Assembly (NCBI RefSeq): GCF_933775445.1
Contig: NC_065874.1
Span: 8,327,001 to 8,391,000, forward strand
Reading direction: 5' to 3'
DNA length: 64,000 nt
Source: Argentina anserina
Taxonomy: Eukaryota > Streptophyta > Magnoliopsida > Rosales > Rosaceae
A program made the position numbers and the translations under genes. The notes beneath the pieces were generated by a model. That model made no database searches. It saw only the letters and a list, made by a program, of their open reading frames with translations, and was not told the origin of the DNA. This document shows, in pieces, positions 1 through 12,102 of this stretch (the stretch's first letter is position 1; each line of letters opens with the position of its first letter).

Positions 1-1416
1 TTTTCATCCAACATCAGTTATTATTATGTAACGGAGTATCTGTTTGTATAAAGTTTCTCCAAAGATTTTTATTTCTTTTGTATTTTATCTCAATTGCGCT
101 TCTCCCATTCTTCCTTCATATCATTGACTAATCGAGGAATATATTGACAGGTGATTGAACTTATTAATTATGGGATTTTGTAGGTTTCCCGGAAAATGCT
201 GACTTCAAGATCTAGTTGTGGTGTGGACCTGATGAAATGGATGCACTGTTAGTGATTTTCAGATTTCTCAAGACTTTGGTTTTAGGAGCTATGAGATTAT
301 ATATCTATGTTTAATGGCTATTACTCAATGACATTTTCATTTTCATTTTGTTTCAGACGTTTGGTTGACAATGGTACGTCATAAGGTTGTTATATTTATC
401 TTGTTTGATTTACTTTGTTGGACGCCTAGCTTATACCGTCGGGAGAGAGTGTAGATTGGTGAATTATGTGTTGGTGCAACTAGAATTTATACATTTGAAG
501 TTGTTGAATTTATTATCATTCTGGAACCCTCTTTTAAACTAGGCTATTATTTTATAGTCGCTATATGATTGATCAATGTGTTTGATCCATATTGTTATTT
601 TTTTGTTTCTGAAGGGTGATCTATTTTACTCTTTCTGAAAGGATCCATTTTATCTTGCTACTGTGTTTGGCAATGTTGACACGCCTCAGTCTGTAGACAT
701 GAGAGAGTAGGAAGCACGAAAATACAATGCAGCGACCAATCTGGTTGCTATGTCTATCGAAGTTCTAAACGCCTCATTCTGATCTGATTACCATAGCAAA
801 ATGAATCTGACAGTCAAGTACACTACCATTTTCTTTTGGTGGTGAATTCATTAATCGATTTTGATAGTATGCCATGTATATTTCCGAAAATGAATTGTTG
901 TAGAATTGTAGGACTCGGTCACCAACTCACCATGTACGAAGATCTCCACTAAGCATCCATGGCCGAATGGTAATAAGGTTCAATCCCTACAACCATTGTT
1001 ACTCGTGAAATTTACCATGCTACATTGCCAATTCCGCTAAGAAACTTCTCCGACTAAAGCTTATGTTCTCGTAGCTTCTCACTCTCAAGAAACCGTACAA
1101 CTCTAACTGTAACAGAAGAAAAGACAGCACAGTTCTGACTCAAGTGAAAACAAGGGGCCCATGATTGCGTTGCTGACATAACAGGCTCTCATACTAACTT
1201 CCTCAATCTCAAAACCATCGTCCATCTTGAACCTCTCCTCGACGATAAGAGAAATCGTCCACAAAACCAACACCCCCCCAATCACTCCCCATTGTTCTTC
1301 TCGTCCCTCACATCCACACAACACAAACCCATTAACCTCTTCATTTCATTTCACTCCTCCACTAGTAGTCAACTCTGATCACTCACTCATCTTACTTCTT
1401 CAAACTAATACCAACA
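1..1416. other. Upstream intergenic region and 5' flank of plastid PGK
   Basis: No gene was recognised here. The stretch is AT-rich up to about 1,090 and then becomes C-rich (from about 1,260 to 1,410), which looks like the 5' untranslated leader of the plastid phosphoglycerate kinase that follows. Short open frames in this part have no recognisable domain and overlap the leader. I did not find a convincing TATA box. Confidence 0.5.
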
Positions 1417-4169
1417 ATGGCCTCTGCCTCCGCACCCACCACTCTCTCTCTCCTCAAATCCACCGCCGCTGCCCGCGCCCGCTCCTCCCCTTCCTCATCA
1501 TCCACCCATGTCTCGCTCCCCTCCTCCCTCAAACCCACCACCCGCCGCCTCGGTTTCGCCGCAGCCGACCCACTCTTCGCTCTCCAGGTCGCCGCCAAAG
1601 TCAGGTCCTTTGGCTCATCCGGCAGGCCCGTCAGGGGAGTCGTGGCCATGGCCAAGAAGAGCGTTGGTGACTTGTCAGAGGCTGATTTGAAGGGCAAGAA
1701 GGTGTTTGTGAGGGCTGACTTGAATGTGCCTTTGGATGATAGCCAGAACATTACTGATGATACTAGAATCAGGGCTGCTATTCCTACTATTAAGTATCTG
1801 ATGGACAAGGGGGCTAAAGTCATTCTCTCTAGTCATTTGGTATGTGGGTTCTCTCTGTTTTTGATCAATTTGTAAGCTTTGATTGTTTTGTTTAATGAAT
1901 GTGGATTGTCAAGTACTTGTCTTTTGCTTTCTGATTGGTTTATAATGCAGCGGAATGTCTATGATTTCAGTATGTTATCTGTAGTTTGGAAAGTTGTGAG
2001 CTTTTTCAATTCATGTCTTAGGAGCATTGACATGTTTTTATGTCAGCTAGTGTTGAGCCTGTTTAATGATCTTTGATTGTTTCTTTGGGGAAGTAGGTAT
2101 TCTAAAGTAGTTATCTTTCTCTCTTTAGACTCATCTAGAATGCCTGTTTTGAAGATGAGCTCTGTATTTGAAGCACTGAACTGACTGAAGTCTACTGAGT
2201 TTCGGTCATAGAGGTTTACTTATTTTGCCTTGTCCATCTTGTGTCTTTGTTAAACATAGGTGATGGCTTTTTGACTGGTAAAGAGTTTCCTTCGTTGATT
2301 TTGGTCTTGGTGGTGTAAGACAGAAGCTAAATCAATGTCACTGTTCTTTTGATTTCAGGGACGACCAAAAGGTGTGACTCCAAAGTTTAGCTTGGCACCT
2401 CTTGTACCCCGGCTGTCTGAACTTCTTGGCATTCAGGTAGACATGTTTGTTCTGTTGTGGAATGGGAAAAAGAACAAAAAGCCAAGTACTGGTGATCAAT
2501 TGAAACACTGACATCTTTGTTCATATGTATTTGATAATAAAACAGGTTGTGAAGGCTGAAGACTCTATTGGTCCAGAAGTAGAAAAGTTGGCTGCTGCAC
2601 TTCCTGAGGGTGGTGTCCTTCTTCTTGAAAATGTCAGGTTTTACAAAGAGGAGGAGAAGAATGACCCGGAGCATGCAAAGAAGCTCGCTTCTGTAGCTGA
2701 TCTTTTTGTCAATGATGCATTTGGAACCGCACACAGAGCCCATGCTTCAACTGAGGGTGTAACAAAATTCTTGAGGCCATCTGTAGCTGGATTTCTTTTG
2801 CAGAAGGTGAGGGCTTATTATTCTTATTTCTGCTTTGTCATTGACTTTTAGTTATCGTTAGTGTCTTTTCCAATCATCCATGTAGCTTAGTTGCCTGAAT
2901 CATAATTTTTAGCTGTAGTGTTGTTTTTAAATTCAAATATGCTAGGTGGAGTTGTCATTGTTGTGGACAGAATTGCCACTCTTGCAGTTGCTTCATTTTT
3001 TCATTTTGTATATTCTTTTAAATAAAAATGATGAAACATTACCTGTGCAATATTATTAACCCTTCAAATGCCACCCTGGCGTCAATTTCTGGTTTCAACA
3101 TTATTCACTTTGTTTTGTTCTTCTTTTAGGAACTCGACTATCTTGTTGGGGCAGTATCAAGCCCAAAAAAGCCATTTGCAGCCATTGTTGGTGGTTCAAA
3201 GGTCTCATCCAAGATTGGAGTGATTGAGTCACTATTGGAGAAGGTTGATTACTTAATTCTTGGTGGAGGAATGATCTTCACATTTTACAAGGCACAGGGT
3301 ATCTCAGTGGGTTCATCCCTGGTGGAAGAGGATAAGCTAGCGCTTGCTACATCACTCATTGCGAAGGCCAAGGCAAAGGGAGTTTCTCTTTTGCTGCCCA
3401 CTGATGTCGTCATTGCAGACAAATTTGCTCCTGATGCCAACAGCCAGGTATATATTTGCTTTAACTTACAATTCACAGATTTGTGCTTTTGATTCCTCCC
3501 ACGTATCATTTCATGCTGTATCTCCTTGCTGGAAACTGGTTGGTTTTGGTTAGTTGCAGCTAATATTGAGTTTAAAATAGAAAACGTAAATAGTAGCCTG
3601 CTATTCTTTGAAAATCATCAGTTGCACTTAATGAGAGAGTTATGAGCAACTGGTTTGGTCATTGCAGATTGTTTCAGCTTCAAGCATCCCTGATGGGTGG
3701 ATGGGATTGGATATTGGACCAGATTCTATTAAGACATTCAATGATGCACTTGATACCACTCAAACCATCATCTGGAATGGACCAATGGGAGTGTTCGAGT
3801 TTGACAAGTTTGCTGTTGGAACAGAGGTACGTTATAGGCTATCGTTGGTATTTTTTTAAGTACATAATCAAGTTCAGAACTAAGCTTTCATAGGTTCTGC
3901 GTAATACCCTCATCTGTATAGGGCTAATGCTGTTGCTGAATGAAACTTCTTTCTTGCAGGCTATTGCAAAGAAGCTCGCGGAGCTTAGTGGCAAGGGAGT
4001 GACAACCATCATTGGAGGTGGAGACTCGGTTGCGGCTGTGGAGAAAGTAGGAGTTGCTAGTGTGATGAGCCACATATCAACTGGTGGTGGTGCTAGTTTG
4101 GAGTTGTTGGAAGGCAAAGAACTTCCTGGTGTCCTTGCTCTTGATGAAGCCGTTCCAGTTCCCGTGTAA
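1417..4169 (+). CDS. PGK1: Phosphoglycerate kinase, chloroplastic
   Basis: Catalyses the reversible phosphate transfer between 1,3-bisphosphoglycerate/ADP and 3-phosphoglycerate/ATP; the plastid isoform serves the Calvin cycle. Six exons join in phase 0: 1417-1839, 2359-2436, 2546-2806, 3130-3447, 3668-3826 and 3960-4169, giving 482 residues, the usual length for a plastid PGK. The first ~75 residues are rich in Ser, Ala, Pro and Arg with few acids, as in a stromal transit peptide. The mature part then carries the PGK signature [10 protein letters not shown], the substrate-loop SHL-GRPKG, and the nucleotide-site segments [19 protein letters not shown] and [11 protein letters not shown]. The ATG at 1417 is chosen because it begins the transit peptide. 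The cytosolic paralogue lies 1.8 kb downstream with every intron at the same place. Plastid targeting is inferred from the N-terminus; the enzyme identity is certain. Confidence 0.97.
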
Positions 4170-5685
4170 GAACAATTTTTTACTCTGTATTCTTTTCCCT
4201 GCCCACCATGTTCTTCTATTTGAGTACGTAAGCGAGAAATGGCATGTTGTAGTAGGAAGATTGGAGTTCGTCTTGTAAATGGTCAATGTTACCTTTTGTA
4301 TAAGACTCGATATGTCTATATTCCTCCATCCAACCAAAGTTACCATATAATTGTGGGGAGAGACAAAACAGCCATTTTAACAATCAATAAATTGGTTCTT
4401 TGCAATATATATCTGTAAAACTCTCATATGTTCTCTTGTCTGAATTTCGGCATGCTGCTACAATGTTAGTCCTGAGCACTATCTGTCAAAAACATCATTC
4501 GGTTGTTTTAATTTGCAGCTAGATTTCACAATGTGTGCTGGATTTGTGATGGTCTAATCATAAGGGGTAAATTGATCTTGAAACCAAAAAGCAATTGCTA
4601 GAAGGCTAGAAGTTTATGATTCAATTTCTTGTTTTTACTCACCATTCATGACAATCACGTCATAGCTCAGATTATGAAAAAGGTTCATGTGATCTTGAAA
4701 TCCATCCACAGAAATTAGAGGCCAGCATGCATCCCTTTACAGCAACCTTTTCATGAGAGTTGCTACCACTCCCCAGCTCTAATTCAAGTTGCCAACAATG
4801 AAAGGTAGATCCAAAAATCAAAAACAAAGAAAATTAGGTCCAGAGTCCAGACTATGCAACCAGTATAAGGATTTCTATAAGAAACTTCCTTTCTATTATC
4901 CCCTACAGAAACATGAATCATATCGACATCAAAAATACGATTTATATCGATAGCAAAAACACAAAATCTTGCAAGTCGAAGGTCTCAATCGATTTTAAAA
5001 TTTCAAGACTGTTATATCCATTAAGATGTTGGGCAGATGAAGTTTGTTATCATGGGAATTCGCAATAGCAGCTGCAAAGATTCATCTATCCTCAGGCATG
5101 GGGTTAGCAGCTTTGTTTTCTCTTCTGAACTGCATGACTTGAGCTTGATATCAACAAGACCCATGCACCACATATATTCTAGTAATTTCTACACATCTCT
5201 TTTTCTTATTTAAACATTTGACTAAAATATTTTCATCCAGAATGAAAATAAGTCGCACCATAATACATCATTATAGTTCATACCATCCACAAGTCCACAA
5301 CACAAGTCATCACCCAAAAATTTAAGAAATGAGATTCTTTCCAACAAAACCACCCCTTGCTTAGCTTAGCCTAAGACTTGAGCATTAAAATTCTTAGAAA
5401 ATGTTTGTACTCTGATTTACATTAACTTATATTTTGTGAGTTAAACTCGCGACCTATTAGGTTTATAGACTATTACTCTTAATGAGAGTATCTACGTTGA
5501 ATATGAATTTCATGATTAGCTACTAACTATGTGAATGAGACTGGTTATTAGTTAATTTAATGAGATTTATTTTCTTCCTTTACGGCATTAGCTCATAATT
5601 GGATCACTAAAGAATATGCTAAAATCAGATACTGCCAGCCCCAAGATTAAAGATTTCCTTTTGTGCTACTAATCAAAACCACTTC
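4170..5685. other. Intergenic region between the two PGK genes
   Basis: This holds the 3' untranslated region of the plastid PGK (AATAAA-like motif near 4,385) followed by AT-rich DNA without recognisable coding potential, RNA gene or clear mobile element. The last few hundred bases belong to the promoter of the cytosolic PGK. Confidence 0.5.
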
Positions 5686-5741
5686 GTGTTGCCCAAGAGG
5701 CCAAGAATAGCAAAACTTGGGGCGCCCCCAAAATCAAAACA

Positions 5742-5780
5742 CACGTGTCGTACATCCCACTTCAACTCCCTCTATATAGA
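5742..5780 (+). promoter_or_regulatory. G-box and TATA box of cytosolic PGK
   Basis: A palindromic G-box/ABRE-type core CACGTG (5742-5747, in the context ACACGTGTC) is followed about 25 bases later by a TATA box, CTATATAG (about 5772-5779). The start codon is at 5969, leaving room for a 5' leader of about 160 bases. G-boxes bind bZIP and bHLH factors and often confer light, sugar or ABA response; that role here is inferred, the motifs are directly visible. Confidence 0.6.
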
Positions 5781-5968
5781 CACCCTCTCCTCACCTTCTT
5801 CGATCACTCACTGTAAAACCCACCTACTATTCTCTCATATCTTCATCTCGGTAAGCTCTCAAAAACCCTATCTTTATGTCGATTCTCTAACTCTTTCCCA
5901 AATCCCCGATCTGGGTACTGATCCTGTTGTGCCGTGTTGTGTTGGGTCGAAGTTAGTTATTGTCTCAG

Positions 5969-8301
5969 ATGGCGACCAAGAGGAGTGTGAGCACTTTGAA
6001 GGAGGCTGATTTGAAGGGCAAGAGGGTTTTCGTTAGGGTTGATCTGAATGTTCCTCTTGATGACAGCTGTAACATCACCGATGACACTAGAATCCGAGCT
6101 GCTGTTCCCACCATCAAGTACTTGCAGTCAAATGGTGCCAAAGTCATCTTAGCTTCCCACTTGGTGTGTTCCCTCACTCTTCTCCTTCGTTGGGTTGTGT
6201 TTTTTTATGATGATCGGATATGTGGGTCTGTTTGGATTTGTGTGTTTGAATCGGAAATTAGGGACCTTTATGTTATGGTCAAGTTAGATCTTGTGGTTGG
6301 ATTCGTGATGGATTAGATGTTTGATCTGTGCAGATCGAAGTGAAGATCCTTGTGTTTGTTACTTTGTTAGTATCGACTATCTGTAGTGTACAGATTTTAT
6401 CCTTATTATTTAGCATCGTGTTTTCTTTGATTTGTTGTTTTCAGAAGCTATTTTTATATTGGTGTTGTGAGATCTAAGGTTAGGCTGTATCATATTTATG
6501 GATCTTTAAAATAAAGGGAAAAATTTGAAGTTACAGTTGCGCGTAGTTGCTTCCGTTTGGTTGATTATAATTTTTTTTCCTGTGGCAGCATGATCTGATA
6601 CAGTATTGTCGAAGTTTCGAACTACTAAAACTAGTGCTAGATGCGAACACTTTCTTCTCACTAATTATTGATATTTAAACTCCGGTTCTTGTCTATGATT
6701 GATTTTCTTATTGTCAAAACAATTGTATTCAATCGATTGGCAGGTGTTAAACATCTGCAGTTTTAATGTTTTTTTTTTTGTACTTATCAAACTAAATCCA
6801 GACAACCGTTGAGGTTACTAATGAATTTGTCTTGTTTTTACAGGGACGTCCAAAGGGTGTCACTCCCAAGTACAGTTTGAAGCCTCTTGTGCCAAGACTG
6901 TCTGAGCTCCTTGGAGTCCAGGTCTGCTTTTTGACAATTTGCCTTCTGTTGATTTTTTTTTGTTCATGGAAGCTTGAGTTGCTTACTTTTTTCTTTCCTT
7001 CACAGGTTAAGATTGCTAATGATTGTGTCGGTGAGGAAGTCGCAAAGTTGGTAACCGAGCTTCCAGAGGGAGGAGTTTTACTCCTTGAGAATGTCAGGTT
7101 CTACAAGGAGGAAGAGAAGAACGATCCTGAGTTCGCCAAGAAGCTTGCTTCACTTGCAGACGTGTATGTGAATGATGCTTTTGGCACTGCTCACAGGGCT
7201 CATGCCTCCACAGAAGGAGTGGCCAAGTACTTGAAGCCTTCTGTTGCTGGATACCTTATGCAGAAGGTATGAACCCTGCAACTAAGCAGTGCACCCACTT
7301 AAATTATTAGTACTATGTTTCCCAACTCATTGAATTGATTGTAAGCCACCATTGTTTACTCTAGAAGAATAACATTTCATTCTTGTGGTGATCTCAGGAG
7401 CTGGACTATCTTGTTGGGGCTGTGTCAAATCCCAAGAGACCATTTGCTGCTATTGTTGGTGGTTCGAAGGTGTCATCTAAGATTGGAGTCATCGAGTCCT
7501 TATTGGAGAAGGTTAACATTCTAGTATTGGGTGGAGGTATGATCTTTACCTTTTACAAGGCGCAAGGGCATTCCGTGGGATCTTCCCTTGTTGAGGAAGA
7601 CAAGTTAGATCTTGCAAAATCACTTATGGAAAAGGCCAAGGCCAAGGGAGTTTCAATTTTGCTTCCAACTGATGTGGTTATAGCCGATAAGTTTGCTGCT
7701 GATGCAAACAGCAAGGTCAGTGCTAGATCAATGTCTGATATACAGTTCCCCTGGTAGTATAATGTTCTTGTGAGATCTCAGTGCTTATGTGCGACTGCAG
7801 GTGGTGCCAGCTTCTGCCATACCAGATGGTTGGATGGGATTAGACATTGGACCAGACTCCATCAAGACTTTCAGTAAAGCTCTGGACACCACTCAAACTG
7901 TAATCTGGAACGGACCTATGGGTGTGTTTGAGTTTGAGAAGTTTGCTGCTGGTACTGAGGTGTGTAAAAGCTAATTGATTGAAGTTTGCATTCAATAAAT
8001 TCATTTCAAGTCTGGGTTAAAATTCTGTTAATAGTATAGGCTGAAGACTTCTTATTCTTATATTTTTAATATATATATATATATATATATTTTTTTTTTT
8101 GAATAGGCGATTGCTAAGAAGCTTGCAGAACTAAGTGGCAAGGGAGTTACTACCATAATTGGAGGCGGTGACTCTGTCGCTGCTGTGGAGAAGGTCGGCC
8201 TTGCTGACAAAATGAGCCACATTTCAACCGGAGGTGGTGCAAGCTTGGAGCTTCTTGAAGGGAAACCCCTCCCTGGAGTCCTAGCTCTTGATGAGGCTTG
8301 A
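5969..8301 (+). CDS. PGK3: Phosphoglycerate kinase, cytosolic
   Basis: Glycolytic/gluconeogenic phosphoglycerate kinase of the cytosol. Six exons, all phase 0: 5969-6163, 6844-6921, 7006-7266, 7398-7715, 7801-7959 and 8107-8301, giving 401 residues, exactly the standard cytosolic length. Exons 2 to 5 have the same lengths (78, 261, 318 and 159 bases) as in the plastid gene upstream; only the first (no transit peptide) and last exons differ. The protein begins MATKRSV and reaches the signature [10 protein letters not shown] within 30 residues, so no targeting peptide exists. NGPMGVFE and [11 protein letters not shown] are intact. An in-frame TTG upstream was rejected as start in favour of the ATG at 5969. 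The promoter has a G-box and TATA. Tandem duplication of one ancestor followed by loss or gain of the transit peptide is the simplest origin. Confidence 0.97.
8068..8090. repeat. (AT)n microsatellite in cytosolic PGK intron 5
   Basis: About eleven AT dinucleotides followed directly by a T-run and the acceptor of exon 6. The T-run probably doubles as the polypyrimidine tract. Expected to be length-polymorphic. Confidence 0.85.
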
Positions 8302-9400
8302 GCTGAAATTTTCTTAGTTCATTCTGCGACCGATAGATGGTTGGTTTGTCAACCAGCATGGATCAAGAGCTGAACTTGTAGAGGCTTAGCCTTATAGGGT
8401 AGCTTTGAATAAGTGCTGTCTGGAGTTACCATTTTGCAATGCTTGGAATCGAATTGGATCTTTTTTGGTTGGATCTGTTTAAAAACAATGTATCATCACT
8501 AAGCGTTCATGGTTTGGTATAAAATGTGATGTTTTTGTTGTGCAACAATATTGTGAATAATGTTATGATTGAAATAGCAGGGTTCATTCTATCCATTCAG
8601 GGCGGAGGTTTCTGCTGAGCCCTCCAATCAAGGATTTAGGGTTCAATAACACCAATTCATCCTTGAACTTGATGGATAAGTACAGAGATCATTCTTACAT
8701 TTACTGTGAAAACACTATACAGCGAAAGAAACCATAGAATTGAGGGCACACTCCACTAGGGGACCATGGGACAAACCAAACTTCATGGTTAGTTGGTTAC
8801 CCATCCCTAGTTCTACACTTCTACCACTTCATGCTTTACCTTCGTTTAAAAAGTAAAAAATAAAAAATAAAAAAATCTCAGAGAAATTTGACGCTAGTAG
8901 ATTTGTAAATTGTAAGTACAAGTGAACAATTCATGCTTTTCCTTCGGAATGTTCAAATAGTAAACAAAAAATTCAGAAGTCTGATGCTAGTAGATTTGTA
9001 ACTTGAAGCATACACTTCGCTAAATTAAAATCAACCAAACAATTGTTAAACGACACTGTAACCTTTACTAAATTAACTGAAAACATTAACACTTTTCTTT
9101 TCATACTTCCCACTCTGATGCCAATAGTAAAAAAAATATAACCGTGAAGAACGGCAGATATACAGTCGTAACTGAAGTGAGCAACACCGAAAAGCAATCG
9201 CTGTTTCATTTAGGAAGGTTTATTATTTGATTCGAAAGTGCAAAGGGGTTCAAAACTTCAAATCTAGAGTGTTCCAAGAACTTTGTGTCCAAGGCAAAAA
9301 ATCAAGGAAAAGGTAAGAAAACCTAGCTGTGGTAATAAGCAGACAATTCTCCTCACTTGTAATAGGAAAAAGAAATCCTGTTCCCCAAGAATTCTAGGAC
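8302..9400. other. Intergenic region, PGK 3' flank to PK promoter
   Basis: Contains the 3' untranslated region of the cytosolic PGK and then AT-rich DNA. I see no gene, tRNA or clear transposon. A short phrase (TGCTAGTAGATTTGTAA) occurs twice, near 8,893 and 8,984, suggesting a small local duplication. Confidence 0.45.
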
Positions 9401-9405
9401 CGCTC

Positions 9406-9417
9406 GCTCTATATATG
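9406..9417 (+). promoter_or_regulatory. TATA box of pyruvate kinase gene
   Basis: CTCTATATATG lies about 105 bases before the ATG at 9519. Position and sequence fit a plant core promoter with a leader of roughly 70 to 80 bases. No other strong element was recognised nearby. Confidence 0.55.
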
Positions 9418-9518
9418 TTGTGTTTCACAACCCTTCTAAGTCATTAAGTCCTAGAAGCACCTCACTCAAGAAACCTTTCAAAGGCTTTAAACCCTAAACC
9501 TCCTGAACCTTGACTACT

Positions 9519-11491
9519 ATGGCAATGGAGAAGGTACTTGCTTCTGTGGGAGAGATGAGACCTAAGACCAAGATTGTCTGCACATTGGGACCGTCTTCTC
9601 GGTCTGTGGAGATGGCCGAGAAGCTTTTGAGGGCTGGCATGAACGTTGCCCGCTTCAACTTCTCTCATGGTAGTCATGAGTATCATCAGGAAACTCTTGA
9701 TAACTTAAGGACTGCCATGAATAACACTGGAATTCTCTGTGCTGTCATGTTGGATACTAAGGTATAATTCAACTGGTTTTTTATTTACGCTATAATTGTT
9801 GTGTTCCTATATTGTTAAACGTTAATAGACTGTTCATATAACCTTGCAAATCATACCATATGAATAATCTATTGATTTCAAATTTCTATTTGAAATCATA
9901 GTCTTTAATTTATCCTTGCCATTCTGTTGTTGTTGTTGTTTTTTTTTTTTTTCAAATTCGATCAAGTAGGTGCAGCTTTCATATTATGCCTTCATAAATC
10001 CTGCTCATGTATACATGTGGTGCTTATCTTAAATAGCTGGGGAGAGATTTCTGGTTACTGTGAGTATTTTGTGGTTTATTTACTTTATTATGAGATGTTA
10101 ATTCATGTTTACCATAACAGGGTCCAGAAATTAGAACTGGGTTTCTGAAAGATGGAAAGCCTATACATCTTCAGCAGGGCAAAGAAATTACCATATCAAC
10201 TGACTATTCCATTCATGGTGATGAGAATATGATCTCTATGAGCTACAAGAAGTTGGCTGAGGATGTGAAGCCTCAAAGTGATATCTTGTGTGCTGATGGA
10301 ACAATTACTTTAAAGGTTCTGTCATGTGACAAGGACCGTGGTTTGGTACATTGTCGATGTGAGAATACTGCAATTTTGGGGGAGAGGAAGAATGTCAATC
10401 TTCCTGGAGTTGTTGTTGATCTGCCAACTTTGACAGAGAAGGACAAAGTGGATATCTTGCAGTGGGGAGTTCCTAATAAGATTGACATGATCGCGCTCTC
10501 TTTTGTTAGGAAAGGCTCAGACCTTGTTGAAGTAAGAAACCTCTTGGGGGAGCATGCCAAAAACATAATGCTCATGTCTAAGGTAGGGTTAAATTCAAAA
10601 GTCTCAAGTATAGTGTGAATCAAATTTAAAAATGTTAATACTGAATTACTGATCATGTTCGTTTTGGGTTTTTTGAAGGTTGAAAATCAAGAAGGTGTTA
10701 ATAATTTTGACAAAATACTAGCAAATTCAGATGCCTTCATGGTGGCAAGGGGTGACCTTGGAATGGAAATTCCAATCGAAAAGATATTCCTAGCTCAGAA
10801 ATTGATGATTGCCAAGGCAAACAGACTAGGAAAGCCAGTGGTGACTGCTACTCAGATGCTCGAATCCATGACAAAATCTCCTCGTCCCACCAGAGCAGAA
10901 GCCACTGATGTTGCCAATGCTGTTCTTGATGGAACTGACTGTGTCATGCTCAGCGGCGAAACTGCAGCTGGAGCCTATCCTGAAACTGCCGTTCAAACCA
11001 TGGCGAAAATCTGTGTATCTGCAGAACAGCACATCAACTATGGAGAACTCTACAAGAAAATCCAAACTGAAGCATTACTGCCTATGAGCCCTCAAGAGAG
11101 TCTGGCCTCCTCGGCTGTGCACATGGCAACTTCCATCAGGGCAGCACTCATTATGGTCCTGACCAGAGGAGGAACAACAGCAAAGCTTGTGGCCAAGTAC
11201 AGGCCAAGCATGCCGATTTTGTCCGTGGTGGTTCCTGAAGTGACTACAGATTCTTTCGAGTGGTCATGCAGTGATGCAGCTCCTGCAAGGCACAGCCTTA
11301 TTTATAGGGGCCTTGTGCCTCTTCTCAGCTCAGGTTGCATTAGAGGCTCTCATGCTGAGTCAACTGAAGAGACTGTGCAGTCTGCTATTCAATATGCAAA
11401 GGCTAACGGTCTTTGCAAGTCGGGGGATTCAATTGTGGCTCTGCACCGAATGAACTCTACCGATGTCTGCAATATCTACCCTGTCATGTAA
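9519..11491 (+). CDS. PK: Pyruvate kinase, cytosolic isozyme
   Basis: Converts phosphoenolpyruvate and ADP to pyruvate and ATP, the last step of glycolysis. Three exons in phase 0: 9519-9761, 10121-10582 and 10679-11491, giving 505 residues, typical for plant cytosolic PK. The start ATG at 9519 begins MAMEKV; an upstream in-frame TTG was ignored. There is no transit peptide: KTKIVCTLGP is reached by about residue 20. Family motifs in order: RFNFSHG, MLDTKGPEIRTG (split by intron 1), the catalytic-lysine signature MLMSKVENQEG (split by intron 2), VARGDLGMEI, TATQMLESM and the C-terminal domain with LTRGGTTA. All key residues are present. It lies 1.2 kb after the cytosolic PGK on the same strand with its own TATA box, so it is an independent transcription unit. 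No sequence evidence for allosteric regulation was seen. Confidence 0.96.
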
Positions 11492-11864
11492 CGATCATTG
11501 AGCAACCTTCATCTGCAGCTTCCTGGTGTTTTTAGGTTAATTCATTTTTGTTTCTGTAGCATCCAATTTTGGCTTTGAGGGTGGTTACTTATTGCTGTGC
11601 CGATTGCTGTAAGGCCTTGAGTGTTCAAATTTGAGGCTAGACACATGATATAATATATAATTTCAAGCATCTCATTTTCTACTTGATCTATATTGTGACT
11701 CAATCTGTCTACCAAAAAAAATATAGTGGCTCAATCTAAAAGCCTTGAATGTGATTTTATTTTAGCTTTTTGTTGATTAAGAAGAGTATCTGTAAACCAA
11801 AAATAACACGTCCATCATGAAATTAAGATGCTGGGAATTTCTTGTTGCGAAAAAAGAAACTAAC

Positions 11865-11936
11865 GATCGCGATGGGACTCGAACCCACAATCTCCCGCTC
11901 CGGAGGCGAGCGCCTTATCCATTAGGCCACGCGATC
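11865..11936 (-). tRNA. tRNA-Arg (anticodon CCG)
   Basis: On the - strand a 72-base cloverleaf can be drawn: acceptor GATCGCG pairs with CGCGATC, the D arm contains TGGCCTAATGG (box A) and the T arm GGTTCGAGTCC (box B). The anticodon stem CTCGC/GCGGG (one T-G pair) encloses the loop CTCCGGA, so the anticodon is CCG and the tRNA reads CGG arginine codons. There is no intron and no encoded CCA, as expected for a nuclear plant tRNA. On the + strand a T-poor flank follows; on the - strand the gene is followed by short T-runs near 11,850 read as A-runs. Confidence 0.93.
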
Positions 11937-12102
11937 GGTTACGTAATGACGCCAGAAGCTAATATATATAATTGATTTTCATTATTTAGACCGCCCATCT
12001 TACACAAGATCTTAAGGTGATGTATTTACATTACGTTAATATAACACTTTTTTTTTTGGTCTGAAAATAAATTCAGAAAACACTTTGATTTCTGAAAACA
12101 CT

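Noticed and set aside
955..990. tRNA-like phrases TGGCCGAATGG and GGTTCAATCC.
   Set aside because: They resemble boxes A and B but are less than 10 bases apart, and no cloverleaf can be drawn.
1227..1690. Alternative + strand reading frames overlapping plastid PGK exon 1.
   Set aside because: They are frame-shadows of the C-rich leader and transit-peptide region; only the frame from 1417 splices into PGK.
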